DNA of 64,000 nt from Alloprevotella sp. Its GTDB lineage: Bacteria > Bacteroidota > Bacteroidia > Bacteroidales > Bacteroidaceae. Each line of letters starts with the position of its first letter. Position 1 is the stretch's first letter. The stretch lies in assembly GCA_017478625.1 (NCBI GenBank), contig JAFVDF010000009.1:248001-312000 (forward strand), in the 5' to 3' direction. Positions 17,396 to 25,506 of the stretch are shown piece after piece. A program made the position numbers and the translations under genes. The notes under the pieces were generated by a model. That model searched no databases and was not told the DNA's origin. It was given only the letters and a program-made list of their open reading frames with translations.

Positions 17396-18658
17396 TTATT
17401 TACTGACTGGATTGAGGAGCGACTCGTAAAGAGCCTGATAGCGTTGGGCTACACGCTCCTGTGCAAACATTTCTTCTGCTTTCTGTCGGGCAAAACGGCC
17501 CATTTCATCGCGTCTGTCGGAGGTAAGTGCCTGCTGTATAAGGGAGGCAAGGTGTTCGGCGGAGCAATAGGAGCAGAGGTAGCCCGTGCGCCCGTCGTCA
17601 ATCATCTGGGGCAGGCCGCCTATACGGAAACCGATGGTGGGAAGCCCGCAGGCAGACGCTTCGGCTATGGTGTTGGGCAGGTTGTCCATCAGCGTAGGCA
17701 TCACAAGCAGGTCGGCGGCGCGGTAGAGGCTCCGGGTGCGCGACAGGTCGGAAGAATAGGGTTGCGGAAACGACTTGCAGGACAACATCTGGGCCGCCTG
17801 CTCCGACTCCATACCCACAGGCACGACGCCGATAGTCTCACGGGTAAACGCGCCCGAGGCGATGAGCCGGTCTATGGCTTCCGCGAGAAACTGGAAGCCT
17901 TTGGCAGGGTTGGTAACCTTTTGCGCCACGAAGAGCAACAGGGGCATATCTTGGGGCAACCCGAGTTCGCGACGGGCGGCTACCTTGTCCGCAGGGGTAA
18001 AATAGGTGGTATCTATGGGGTTGGTAATGCTTTCTACGCGCAACCCCTTGCTGAGGGCTGACGCACGGGCTTCACCAGCCAGCCAGTCGCTGCAAGCCAC
18101 CAGTGCGAGCCTTCCCTCTCGGTATATCTCCTGCTTACGCGCAAACACTTGGCTCGCCAAATCGTGTAAGCCTCGGCGATGGAGCAACGGACACGTGTGG
18201 CAGGCCGATTCAAACTTTCTGCACCCGTCGGCATGGTGGCAAATTCCCGTCACGGGCCACATATCGTGCAAGGTCCATACTACGGGCTTGCCACTCCTAA
18301 GGATACGCTCCAATCCCCGCAGGGAAAGCATCCCCTGGTTTATCCAGTGGAGGTGCAGGATATCAGTGTCTGCAAAGAGAGCCGTCCGCGTCAGGTCTGC
18401 TCCAAAGAAACCCGTGTCTATCTGCCAGAGATTGGCACGCGAACGGTTGCGTAGCACAATGTCGAGCCTTTCGCCCACAAACTTGAGCCACATCCGACGC
18501 TGTGCAGTAAGGGCATGGACATGCGCGTCGGAGGTTTCCGCGTCGCGCACGAGCATCTCAGCCTGCAGGCCTATCGCATTTTGGGCTTCCATAAGCCGAT
18601 GGGCCGCTATGGCCGCACCGCCCGTCAGTTCGGAGGTATTTATATGCAGAATCTTCAT
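17396..18658 (-). CDS. Family 4 glycosyltransferase
   Basis: GT-B fold transferase of 420 residues. It begins MKILHINTSELTGGAAIAAHRL, the N-terminal acceptor domain with the glycine-rich loop. The C-terminal donor site has LLFVAQKVTNPAKGFQFL and PTLMDNLPNTIAEASACGLPTIGF, the E-x7-E region. The ATG at 18658 is preferred over the frame-open ATG 69 bp upstream, which would run into the neighbouring gene. The protein also has a cysteine-rich stretch (CHHADGCRKFESACHTCPLL) found in WcaC-like transferases. Confidence 0.88.
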   Translation of the reverse strand: MKILHINTSELTGGAAIAAHRLMEAQNAIGLQAEMLVRDAETSDAHVHALTAQRRMWLKFVGERLDIVLRNRSRANLWQIDTGFFGADLTRTALFADTDILHLHWINQGMLSLRGLERILRSGKPVVWTLHDMWPVTGICHHADGCRKFESACHTCPLLHRRGLHDLASQVFARKQEIYREGRLALVACSDWLAGEARASALSKGLRVESITNPIDTTYFTPADKVAARRELGLPQDMPLLLFVAQKVTNPAKGFQFLAEAIDRLIASGAFTRETIGVVPVGMESEQAAQMLSCKSFPQPYSSDLSRTRSLYRAADLLVMPTLMDNLPNTIAEASACGLPTIGFRIGGLPQMIDDGRTGYLCSYCSAEHLASLIQQALTSDRRDEMGRFARQKAEEMFAQERVAQRYQALYESLLNPVSK

Positions 18659-18681
18659 TGGAGTCGGCAGAGGTAAAGGGG

Positions 18682-19683
18682 TTATTCGCGCGGTCCATAA
18701 GTGCGTCCGCGCTGATGTCGGTACCACAGCAACAGGCGCGTATAGGCTCGCAAAAGTCCATAAGGGCGCAGAAAAAGATGATGGGGGTCGAAGCGTAGCC
18801 TTTTAGGCAACCGGTCGGGACGCATAGCCTGCAAGGCGGTAGAAAGCACCTGCTCAGCTCTTTCCCTGTCGGCGGGACTCAGACTACCGCTCATAGCGGT
18901 CAGTCTCCGCTGGATTCCCACATATACGCGCCAGATATATTCTTCCGCCACGGAGAGCGTCGTCGCATCGGCCGTGTGACTTTCCAACATCTCGCGCAAA
19001 TGGGTGTTGGCCACTATGAAATCAAGTCGCGCCAACCCATCTGTGTGGGTCAGCGAGGCAGGATGTTGGCGAAAATAATATACCGCATCGGTCTGCACCA
19101 GCCTCTGCGCCGTCAGCAGATGCTCGCGTACGGTGACATCATCGCTGTACACGCGCGTACGTGCGTCGTAGGGTTGCAGGGCAAGTTGTTGCGGACGCAG
19201 GGCATAATCGCCGTGAATTTTCCAATCCACCGCCAAGCGTCCGGCTTCCTCTCCCGTAAACGTCTGATAGAGGGGCCAATCGGAAAAAGGCTCCTCCCTA
19301 CCGTCGGGATAGACTTTCCGCAGTCGGAAAAGGAGGATGTCGGCTGTAGGAAAGGCCTGCGAAGCGACAAGCAGTTTCTCTACGCTGTCTGCACTGATCC
19401 AATCGTCGGCATCTACGGTAAACACCCAGTTTCCCTTGATATACGGAATGGCCACGTTACGCGCCACGCTCAGCCCACTGTTCTGCGGAGTTCGAAGTAG
19501 CAGTAAGCGGTCGTCAGCCTCGGCGCGTCGCTTCAGTATATCAGCCGAAGCGTCGGTAGAACAGTCATCTACACAGATTACCTGCACGCGCCCGTCGGTT
19601 TGCCCGAGAAGCGAGTCAAGACATTGATCCAATGTCTCTGCGGCATTATACACCGCCACGATGATACTGACCTCCGGCTTCAT
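18682..19683 (-). CDS. Family 2 glycosyltransferase
   Basis: GT-A fold enzyme of 333 residues beginning MKPEVSIIVAVYNAAETLDQCLDSLLGQ. It contains VICVDDCSTDAS and FTVDADDWISADS, the nucleotide-sugar and DxD metal sites. The ATG at 19683 overlaps the TGA of the upstream flippase gene by 4 bp (ATGA), which decides the start and indicates coupled translation; a more upstream start would lie deep in that gene. The C-terminal part is helical and basic, as in transferases of O-antigen or capsule clusters. Confidence 0.88.
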   Translation of the reverse strand: MKPEVSIIVAVYNAAETLDQCLDSLLGQTDGRVQVICVDDCSTDASADILKRRAEADDRLLLLRTPQNSGLSVARNVAIPYIKGNWVFTVDADDWISADSVEKLLVASQAFPTADILLFRLRKVYPDGREEPFSDWPLYQTFTGEEAGRLAVDWKIHGDYALRPQQLALQPYDARTRVYSDDVTVREHLLTAQRLVQTDAVYYFRQHPASLTHTDGLARLDFIVANTHLREMLESHTADATTLSVAEEYIWRVYVGIQRRLTAMSGSLSPADRERAEQVLSTALQAMRPDRLPKRLRFDPHHLFLRPYGLLRAYTRLLLWYRHQRGRTYGPRE

Positions 19684-21170
19684 TTCTTTATCAGTTTTTC
19701 GCGCCAGCGCGTCAAGGTTTGTTGCACGCCCGTCTTGCGCTTCAGCAGGAGCCACGAATAGGTCAGACTCAGCGCCAAAACGCCCAGTCCAAGAGGCCAT
19801 TTCAGCCAGCCTATGGGCAAGAGAGCCAGCGCGATAGCCGCACCGAGCAGCAGGTACTGCAATGTCTGACGTACGAGGGTGCGCCGGTCGTAGCGGAAGC
19901 CATAACGACTGCCATAGACTATACTGATGAGCAATAGGTCAAACAGATTGGCCAGCGAGAGCCCGACACCGGCGCCTACAAGGCCGTAGTGGGCATAGCC
20001 AAGGGTTACGAGCAGGACAAAGACCGCGTCGTAGGCCAATTCCATAAGCAGATACGTCAGGGAGTGGCCCGCCGCAAGCGGTAGATAGGCGATGGGCGTA
20101 TATACCGCCTTGAAATAGACATAACTGAGCGCGCAAAGAATCATCGGCACGCTCTCCAGAAAATCTTCCGTATAGAGAAGGCGCACCAGCAGGGGGGCGC
20201 AGAAAGCCAGGATAATGAGCATGGGCGACATCAGCAGGCCCAGCACATCTATCTGCTTGTTGATGGTCTGGTTGGCTATGGCGCGCTCGGACACCACGGA
20301 GGAAAGTCGCGGAAAGTAGTCGGCATCCAGCGCGGCAAACAGCAAACGCGAGTACGAAACTATCAGAGCTACGCCTGCCGCAAAGAGACCTTCGCGTTCA
20401 AGGGTGGAGGTGTTCGATATAAAGGAGCGAACTATCAACTCGGCCCCGCTACCGGCCAATCCGGCCAAGATGTATGCGCTCCCGAGCCTCAGGATGCCGG
20501 AGCCCTGCCTGAGAATCTGCAACGAGAAGGGGCTGACACGGTACGGAAATAACTTGGTCGTGGCGCGCAGGTTCAGAAGAAACACGAAGCCCGTGCTGAG
20601 CAACAGGACGGGTAAGATACCGCGCCGGCCGAGCCAGTAGTACGTAGGTATCGCTATGGCGACAGTGGCCAGAGCGCCCAGCACATTGACAAGGGCTATG
20701 CTCTTGAGCTGGCGGAGTGCTTTGAGGATAGACAGCTCGCCCCCCGTCAGCGTCAGCAGGCCCACCATGGGCGACAGCAATATAAAACCTTTCTGCGTAT
20801 GGGTGTCACCGAGCGTCCAAAGGCTCAAGTAGGGCGACAGGACGATGCAGACCAGGGTGCCCAGTATGGCGGTGAGCAACGTCCAGCTCCTGACGACGCG
20901 CACATGGCTGGCCAACTCTGCCTTGTCGGCCGTATCGCCCAGCGCGCTTATACTGCGAATCGAACTGAACGATATACCAAAATTTGTGGCGCTCCCCACG
21001 AATTCTGCCATACGCGAATAGAGGTCCGCGAGCCCCATACCCAACGCCCCGATAAACAAGGCGGCCACTTTGTTGCGCACAATGGACAGTAGCACCTGCA
21101 CAATCTGCACGCCACCTAAGAGGCCCGTGTTTTTCAATATTTGGCCGTAGGACGAGGAGGCTTTGGTCAT
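19680..21170 (-). CDS. Oligosaccharide flippase (Wzx/MOP family)
   Basis: Inner-membrane protein of 496 residues with about 12 to 14 hydrophobic helices (for example TLLTAILGTLVCIVLSPYLSLW and LLLGAAIALALLPIGWL). It matches the MOP superfamily that moves undecaprenyl-linked repeat units to the periplasm. The start GLLGGVQIVQVLLSIVRNKVAALFIG resembles lipid III-type flippases. It is translationally coupled on both sides: its start overlaps the dgt stop and its stop overlaps the next transferase start. The substrate cannot be deduced. Confidence 0.85.
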   Translation of the reverse strand: MTKASSSYGQILKNTGLLGGVQIVQVLLSIVRNKVAALFIGALGMGLADLYSRMAEFVGSATNFGISFSSIRSISALGDTADKAELASHVRVVRSWTLLTAILGTLVCIVLSPYLSLWTLGDTHTQKGFILLSPMVGLLTLTGGELSILKALRQLKSIALVNVLGALATVAIAIPTYYWLGRRGILPVLLLSTGFVFLLNLRATTKLFPYRVSPFSLQILRQGSGILRLGSAYILAGLAGSGAELIVRSFISNTSTLEREGLFAAGVALIVSYSRLLFAALDADYFPRLSSVVSERAIANQTINKQIDVLGLLMSPMLIILAFCAPLLVRLLYTEDFLESVPMILCALSYVYFKAVYTPIAYLPLAAGHSLTYLLMELAYDAVFVLLVTLGYAHYGLVGAGVGLSLANLFDLLLISIVYGSRYGFRYDRRTLVRQTLQYLLLGAAIALALLPIGWLKWPLGLGVLALSLTYSWLLLKRKTGVQQTLTRWREKLIKK

Positions 21171-22507
21171 ACGTTGGGAAGGCTCTGTCCGGAGATTTTA
21201 CGATACAAGTCGAGCGCAAACACGTCCGTCATGCCCGACAGATAATCGAGCACGGCCATAATGCGCGTAGAAAGATCGGGCGCGCTTAGTTCGTACTGCG
21301 ACGAGGCCTGTGAAAGCAACAGACGCGAATAGGCTTTCGACGGCTCTAATACGGCTTCCGTCATAAGCCCTAAGAGCGTGTAGATGATACGGTAACCTGC
21401 AAGATCCACGTCGGTTACCACCTTTGCGTTGTATATGCGTTTTTTGGAAAGCGAGGCACAATGCTGATAAGCCGACCGCAACGGCTCGGGCAAATGTTCG
21501 ATGAGCGAGCCCGTAAAACGGCCCTGCAGGATTTCTTCTTCGTGGTCCACGAAAATACGGACGCAGGCCTGCTCCAGCGCATTGATGACGCAGGAGCGAT
21601 AGAATACCGTGCGGTCATTGGGGTCCGTGACCATGCTGTATGCCTGCCTCAGACGCTTCTGCATCTCGGGCTCGTAGAACGACAGCATAAGTTCGTGCGC
21701 CCGTTCGACAGAGATGACGTGAAGTTTGCTGGCGTCTTCAATATCCATAATCTCGTAACAGATATCGTCGGCCGCTTCAACGAGATATACAAGGGGGTGG
21801 CGCGCAAACTTCTTAAAGCCGTCGCGCTCCTCAAGCGTCAGGAGGCCCAACTCGTCGGCTATGCGTTCAAACAACTCCCTCTCAGGCTCAAAGAAACCGA
21901 ACTTAGGCTTCTGCCCGGCCAACATAGAGGAGTAGGGGTACTTGGTAAATGAGGCCAGCGTACTGTAAGTCATCGTAAAGCCGCCCACGCGGTGGCCTTG
22001 GAACTGGTGGGTAAGCAACCGGAACGTGTTTGCGTTGCCGTCGAACTGGGTAATGTCCGACCAGGTAGTCGGAGGCAGTTGCGCCTTAAGCGCGTGGCCT
22101 TCTCCCTCGGAGAAAAAACTCTGTATGGCCCTCTCTCCGCTGTGGCCAAAGGGCGGATTGCCCATGTCGTGAGACAAACAGGCCGCACTGACTATGGCTC
22201 CTATCTCCAGAATAGCCGTGTCAGACAGTTCGGGGTGACGGCGCGAAAGTTCTACGGCCACATCTGTGCCCAAGCTCCTCCCGACACACGCCACCTCAAG
22301 GCTATGCGTCAGTCGGTTATGCACAAATACGCTTCCGGGCAGGGGAAATACCTGCGTCTTATTCTGCATGCGCCGAAAGGCCGAGGAAAATATCAGGCGG
22401 TCGTAGTCGCGCTGAAAATCCGTGCGCTTTTCGATTACCGCACGGCCCTTGTCTTCGCGTCCAAGTCGCTTACTGGACAGGAGTTGGCTCCAATTCATCT
22501 GATTCAT
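21167..22507 (-). CDS. dgt: Deoxyguanosinetriphosphate triphosphohydrolase
   Basis: HD-domain enzyme that hydrolyses dGTP or other dNTPs to the deoxynucleoside and triphosphate. The metal-binding His and HD motifs are present in NRLTHSLEVACVGRSLG and CLSHDMGNPPFGHSGE, with VYLVEAADDICYEIMDIEDA carrying the later Asp. Length (446) fits the dNTPase type. It lies 27 bp after the TetR gene and overlaps the flippase gene by 4 bp (ATGA). That coupling to surface-glycan genes is unusual and may be historical. Similar enzymes can deplete dNTPs during phage attack, but nothing here shows that role. Confidence 0.92.
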   Translation of the reverse strand: MNQMNWSQLLSSKRLGREDKGRAVIEKRTDFQRDYDRLIFSSAFRRMQNKTQVFPLPGSVFVHNRLTHSLEVACVGRSLGTDVAVELSRRHPELSDTAILEIGAIVSAACLSHDMGNPPFGHSGERAIQSFFSEGEGHALKAQLPPTTWSDITQFDGNANTFRLLTHQFQGHRVGGFTMTYSTLASFTKYPYSSMLAGQKPKFGFFEPERELFERIADELGLLTLEERDGFKKFARHPLVYLVEAADDICYEIMDIEDASKLHVISVERAHELMLSFYEPEMQKRLRQAYSMVTDPNDRTVFYRSCVINALEQACVRIFVDHEEEILQGRFTGSLIEHLPEPLRSAYQHCASLSKKRIYNAKVVTDVDLAGYRIIYTLLGLMTEAVLEPSKAYSRLLLSQASSQYELSAPDLSTRIMAVLDYLSGMTDVFALDLYRKISGQSLPNV

Positions 22508-22534
22508 AGGAAAAAGGATTGACGGAAAAGCATT

Positions 22535-23137
22535 TTAGGCTGACAGAATATCGTTTTCCACCTCGGAGAGCCGCTTGAAGCCTTTTTCCGTAAGGCTTCC
22601 GCGCAACATGACGAGGAAAGTGCTCTTGAAGATATCAAAGGGTGAACATTTCCGGAACAAATCGCTTCCTTTTAGGGCGTCAAGGCCCAACTGGAGCGTG
22701 CGCTGCGCCACCTGATGGTTAATCTCGGGGCGGAAGTAGCCCTGCTGGACGCCTTTCGATATGAACTCCATCGCTTCCTTTACGTTTTCGTTCTGCAACT
22801 TGTCGAAATATTCCCTGATGTCGGGGTGCTGGGACACCTCCATAAGGAACACGGACGACAACGTCTTGATCTTGCTGGCTTGCTGGCGCGTGACGCGCAA
22901 CGCCACCTCGAGCACGTCATCTACCCCCCTGACGATGGCCCGTCGCTCCCTCCAACTTTCCTCATAGGCCGTGCGCAAACACGACATCAGCAGGCTTTTC
23001 TTGTCGGGGAATATCTGATAGAGGGTACGCTTGGAGATATGAAGCGACTGCGATATGTCATCCATTCGCACAGCCTTGATGCCTTTTTGAAAAAAGAGCT
23101 TACACGCTTCGTGAATTATTCTGTCGCGAGTTTCCAT
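22535..23137 (-). CDS. TetR/AcrR-family transcriptional regulator
   Basis: One-component repressor of 200 residues. The N-terminal helix-turn-helix (about 8-52) reads RIIHEACKLFFQKGIKAVRMDDISQSLHISKRTLYQIFPDK, shown here only to identify the fold; the C-terminal ligand domain is typical but uninformative. It heads the dgt-glycan-recX run. A perfect dyad, TTTCGC-AG-GCGAAA (23184-23197), lies within its promoter region and may be the operator for autoregulation. The ligand is unknown. Confidence 0.88.
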   Translation of the reverse strand: METRDRIIHEACKLFFQKGIKAVRMDDISQSLHISKRTLYQIFPDKKSLLMSCLRTAYEESWRERRAIVRGVDDVLEVALRVTRQQASKIKTLSSVFLMEVSQHPDIREYFDKLQNENVKEAMEFISKGVQQGYFRPEINHQVAQRTLQLGLDALKGSDLFRKCSPFDIFKSTFLVMLRGSLTEKGFKRLSEVENDILSA

Positions 23138-23162
23138 AACGAATTAGTGTCTATTAGGCTGA

Positions 23163-23197
23163 CAAAGATACATACAAAAACCATTTCGCAGGCGAAA
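23163..23197 (-). promoter_or_regulatory. Promoter and palindromic candidate operator of the TetR gene
   Basis: On the minus strand a perfect -7 box TATCTTTG (23163-23170) lies 26 bp upstream of the TetR ATG. Just upstream, TTTCGC-AG-GCGAAA (23184-23197) is a perfect 14-bp dyad in the -33/spacer region, where a bound repressor would block polymerase. Confidence 0.55.
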
Positions 23198-23430
23198 GTT
23201 TTGTAGAAAGTTTTCTGCGGAAGCCTCGCATTTCGTCGCTCCATAAGCAAGAAAATCCTATCATTCCCTCCTACGGAAACGGCGTAAGGACGTACACTAT
23301 TCGCCACACGGGTTTTCGCACAACGTAATAAGCGGACGGTCGCCGAAAACAGTAGGACGCTTCAAAGGCGTACGGGTAGCGGCCGGTCTGGCCGTTCTGG
23401 TAAAATTCATTGACATCCGGACGCGATGTT
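23198..23430. other. Intergenic stretch without recognised feature
   Basis: About 230 bp between the TetR promoter and the 21-bp-period array. No gene with a credible start and family resemblance, no tRNA and no hairpin with a T-run was seen. A small GC-rich dyad (GGCCGGTCTGGCC, near 23381) is present. Confidence 0.5.
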
Positions 23431-23598
23431 AAATTATCTTAACGCCTCGGGGCATAATGCAATCGGGCGGCAGAACTATTCATTCCATCTGTGGCATAAT
23501 GGCGTCGCAAAAAAGGCTTATGCAATCTGAAAATCCGATTATACCGTTGGCGAATTGCATTATGGAATTTTTCCGCGCCATAATCCAATTTTTGCATA
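23431..23598. repeat. 21-bp-period array with CATWATG-like core (8 units)
   Basis: Units start at 23431, 23452, 23473, 23494, 23515, 23536, 23557 and 23578, exactly 21 bp apart. Most have an ATWAT core at unit positions 3-7 (GCATAATGC, GCATAATGG, GGCTTATGC, CGATTATAC, GCATTATGG, CCATAATCC). Half of them continue with an AAT/AATTT run, while the rest of each unit is variable. The array lies downstream of the ADP-ribosylglycohydrolase gene and ends against its terminator. Confidence 0.75.
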
Positions 23599-23629
23599 AA
23601 AAGGGCGGTTTCATCGACAGAAACCGCCC
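23597..23629 (-). terminator. Terminator of the NrtR/ADP-ribosylglycohydrolase operon
   Basis: A perfect 10-bp stem, GGGCGGTTTC/GAAACCGCCC with a 7-nt loop (23603-23629), is followed on the minus strand by TTTTT. It lies about 130 bp beyond the last stop codon of that strand. Confidence 0.85.
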
Positions 23630-23762
23630 CGTAAGCTCATCGGAGTATCGGATGGTATTTTTTCTCCTTTCCTTTTCAAATTTACAAAAACTTCCCGACC
23701 TGTGCAAGGGGGCTTTTTGTGCGTTTTGGCGAAAAATTTTGACAAAAGGCCGGGCAGTTACG

Positions 23763-24569
23763 CTATGCCCTCTTTCCGTCAGATGACGGACCGTACTTGC
23801 ACTCAAATTGCACGATGACGCTACGCAATTCATCGGGCAGATAGGCCAATGCCTGCGTACGCAGGTCTGAGGGAATACCGTAATAGGCCTCCGCAATGCT
23901 CCCGGTAATGCACGCCAGGGTGTCGCTGTCGCCTCCCAGGGAGATGGCGTTGCGCACCGCGTCTTCAAAACTGTGGCTGTCTAGGAAAGCGCACACGGCC
24001 TGCGGTACGGTGTTCTGACAAAGTGCGCCCCATTCGTAAGTCGGACGAATCTGGTCGCAGGTCTGACGCAGGTCGTAGCCGAACCGACGCTCCAACTCGT
24101 CGCGGACAACCTCCTTTGACGCTCCTTGACGGGCTAGCAGGATGGCCAGTGCTGTAGCCTGCGCTCCCTTGATACCTTCTGGATGATTATGGGTGCAGGC
24201 GGCACTCAGACAGGCCACTTGCAGGACTTCCTCCACCGTGTCAAACGCCCAGCCGACAGGGCCTACGCGCATGGCCGAACCGTTGCCACAACTGTTATAA
24301 GGCTCAAACTGGCCCGTCTCTGCGCCCGTGATGAGCCAGTGCTTAAAGCCCCCGCCATATCCTCCGCGCGGACATTGGTGGCGCAAGCCGTAGCGGGCAT
24401 AGTAAGCGCCCGGCTGACCTCCGTTCATAATCCAGTCGGCCGTGGCAATGGTCAAAATACTGTCGTCGGTATAGGCTGCGTTCTTGCTGAAGAAAGAAAA
24501 ATCTTTGCTCTTCAGATTATTGAATTCATAGACGCTTCCTACAATGTCGCCAATGATACTTCCTAACAT
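23763..24569 (-). CDS. ADP-ribosylglycohydrolase family protein
   Basis: All-alpha hydrolase of the DraG/ARH family, which releases ADP-ribose from modified proteins or other acceptors. The dinuclear Mg site is intact: TDDS at 34-37 and GGDSDT near residue 222. A middle motif CTHNHPEGIKGAQATA and the N-terminal GSIIGDIVGSVYEF are also typical. At 268 residues it is a compact stand-alone domain without export signal. It follows the NrtR-type regulator gene by 27 bp, so it is probably controlled by it; the target of the enzyme is unknown. Confidence 0.92.
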   Translation of the reverse strand: MLGSIIGDIVGSVYEFNNLKSKDFSFFSKNAAYTDDSILTIATADWIMNGGQPGAYYARYGLRHQCPRGGYGGGFKHWLITGAETGQFEPYNSCGNGSAMRVGPVGWAFDTVEEVLQVACLSAACTHNHPEGIKGAQATALAILLARQGASKEVVRDELERRFGYDLRQTCDQIRPTYEWGALCQNTVPQAVCAFLDSHSFEDAVRNAISLGGDSDTLACITGSIAEAYYGIPSDLRTQALAYLPDELRSVIVQFECKYGPSSDGKRA

Positions 24570-24596
24570 ATTCGTATAAGTCTTGAAAAAATTAGA

Positions 24597-25289
24597 TTAA
24601 AACTCCAAACGGAACCCCTTACGCTTCATAGCCACATAGTTATCCGGATTAAAGCTATACAGGTAGGCGTCTTTTCCTTTCTGCGAGGCCACGCGCTCTC
24701 CAAGGGACGTAAGAATTCCCAGCCTTAGCATCTTGTTGTAGAAGTTGCGCCGGTCAAACTGCACACCAAGGATAGCCTCGTAGAGATGCTGTAACTGCGC
24801 CATTGTAAACTTGGCAGGCAACAACTCAAAGCCCACAGGTTCAAAATGGATATTGCGCTGCAACGCTTGCAGGGCGTCGCGCAGAATGCGGTCGTGGTCA
24901 AAAGCTAGACGGGGTACTTCTGTGATAGGAAACCAACAGGCCTCAGCAGCATCGTCGCCTCCCTTAACCTCGCTAATGCGTACCAATGCGTAAAAGGCTA
25001 CGGTAATGACACGCTCGCGCGGGTCGCGCTGCGGATCGGAATAGACATGGAACTGGTTCATATAAGCCTGGCGGAGCCCTGTTTCCTCCTGCAACTCGCG
25101 CGCAGCACCTTCCTCCACCGTCTCGTCCATCTGCAGAAATCCTCCAGGGAAAGCCCAGCAGCCCTGATAGGGCTCTATTCCACGCCGAACGAGCAGGACG
25201 TTCAGCCCTACGCCGTCAAAACCGAAAATAACGCTGTCTGTGGTCACGCTGGGATGCGGATACTTGTAGTGATATTTTAATTCTTCCAT
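24597..25289 (-). CDS. NrtR-type regulator (Nudix domain plus winged helix)
   Basis: Transcription factor of 230 residues with a Nudix domain (about 15-150) and a C-terminal winged helix (about 160-225, FTMAQLQHLYEAILGVQFDRRNFYNKML). NrtR proteins sense ADP-ribose or related sugar nucleotides and usually repress NAD-metabolism genes. The Nudix box at residues 50-72 is complete (G-x5-E-x7-RELQEETGL), so it may still hydrolyse a substrate, unlike many NrtR members. The gene precedes an ADP-ribosylglycohydrolase gene, fitting an ADP-ribose circuit. Bacteroides homologues such as the arabinose regulator have other effectors, so the ligand is uncertain. Confidence 0.88.
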   Translation of the reverse strand: MEELKYHYKYPHPSVTTDSVIFGFDGVGLNVLLVRRGIEPYQGCWAFPGGFLQMDETVEEGAARELQEETGLRQAYMNQFHVYSDPQRDPRERVITVAFYALVRISEVKGGDDAAEACWFPITEVPRLAFDHDRILRDALQALQRNIHFEPVGFELLPAKFTMAQLQHLYEAILGVQFDRRNFYNKMLRLGILTSLGERVASQKGKDAYLYSFNPDNYVAMKRKGFRLEF

Positions 25290-25295
25290 TATATA

Positions 25296-25371
25296 TTGTG
25301 TATATTTTACGCAACAAAGATATATACCTGTTCACATATCCTCCAAGTTTATTTGCGTATTTTTTACACAA
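25296..25371 (-). promoter_or_regulatory. Promoter bracketed by two matched operators (NrtR autoregulation)
   Basis: Two 19-bp dyads have the same arms in opposite orientation: TTGTGTA-N5-TACGCAA at 25296-25314 and TTGCGTA-N5-TACACAA at 25353-25371, with centres 57 bp apart. Between them, on the minus strand, lies a promoter with TTGG near 25343-25346 and a perfect -7 box TATCTTTG at 25315-25322. One site covers the transcription start, the other borders the -33 element. This is a textbook layout for autorepression by the adjacent regulator; binding itself is inferred. Confidence 0.75.
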
Positions 25372-25430
25372 ATACAATATTTTCTTATCAAAAACCTCCC
25401 TTTTCGGCCACACAAGAAACCTGTGGAACG

Positions 25431-25462
25431 AAAAAATCCGCCTATCTCACAGACAGACGGAT
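25431..25462 (-). terminator. Terminator after the DUF6804 gene
   Basis: On the minus strand ATCCGTCT and AGGCGGAT pair (8 bp, one G-U) and are followed by TTTTTT. It separates the DUF6804 gene from the NrtR promoter. Confidence 0.75.
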
Positions 25463-25506
25463 ATATCACGCGCGCGTATAAAAGAACGGAGCGTATCGCC
25501 TTGCTC

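Noticed and set aside
17444-18806. Overlapping plus-strand frames of 205 and 266 codons
   Set aside because: Both are antisense to the GT4 transferase, which has complete family motifs. No start signals or homology character.
23431-23598. CRISPR array
   Set aside because: The period is only 21 bp, there are no unique spacers between constant repeats and no cas genes in the window.
23457-23786. A 109-codon plus-strand frame and a 162-codon minus-strand frame (23480-23968) in the intergenic region
   Set aside because: They run through the 21-bp repeat array and the terminator, or into the ADP-ribosylglycohydrolase gene in another frame, and show no protein features.
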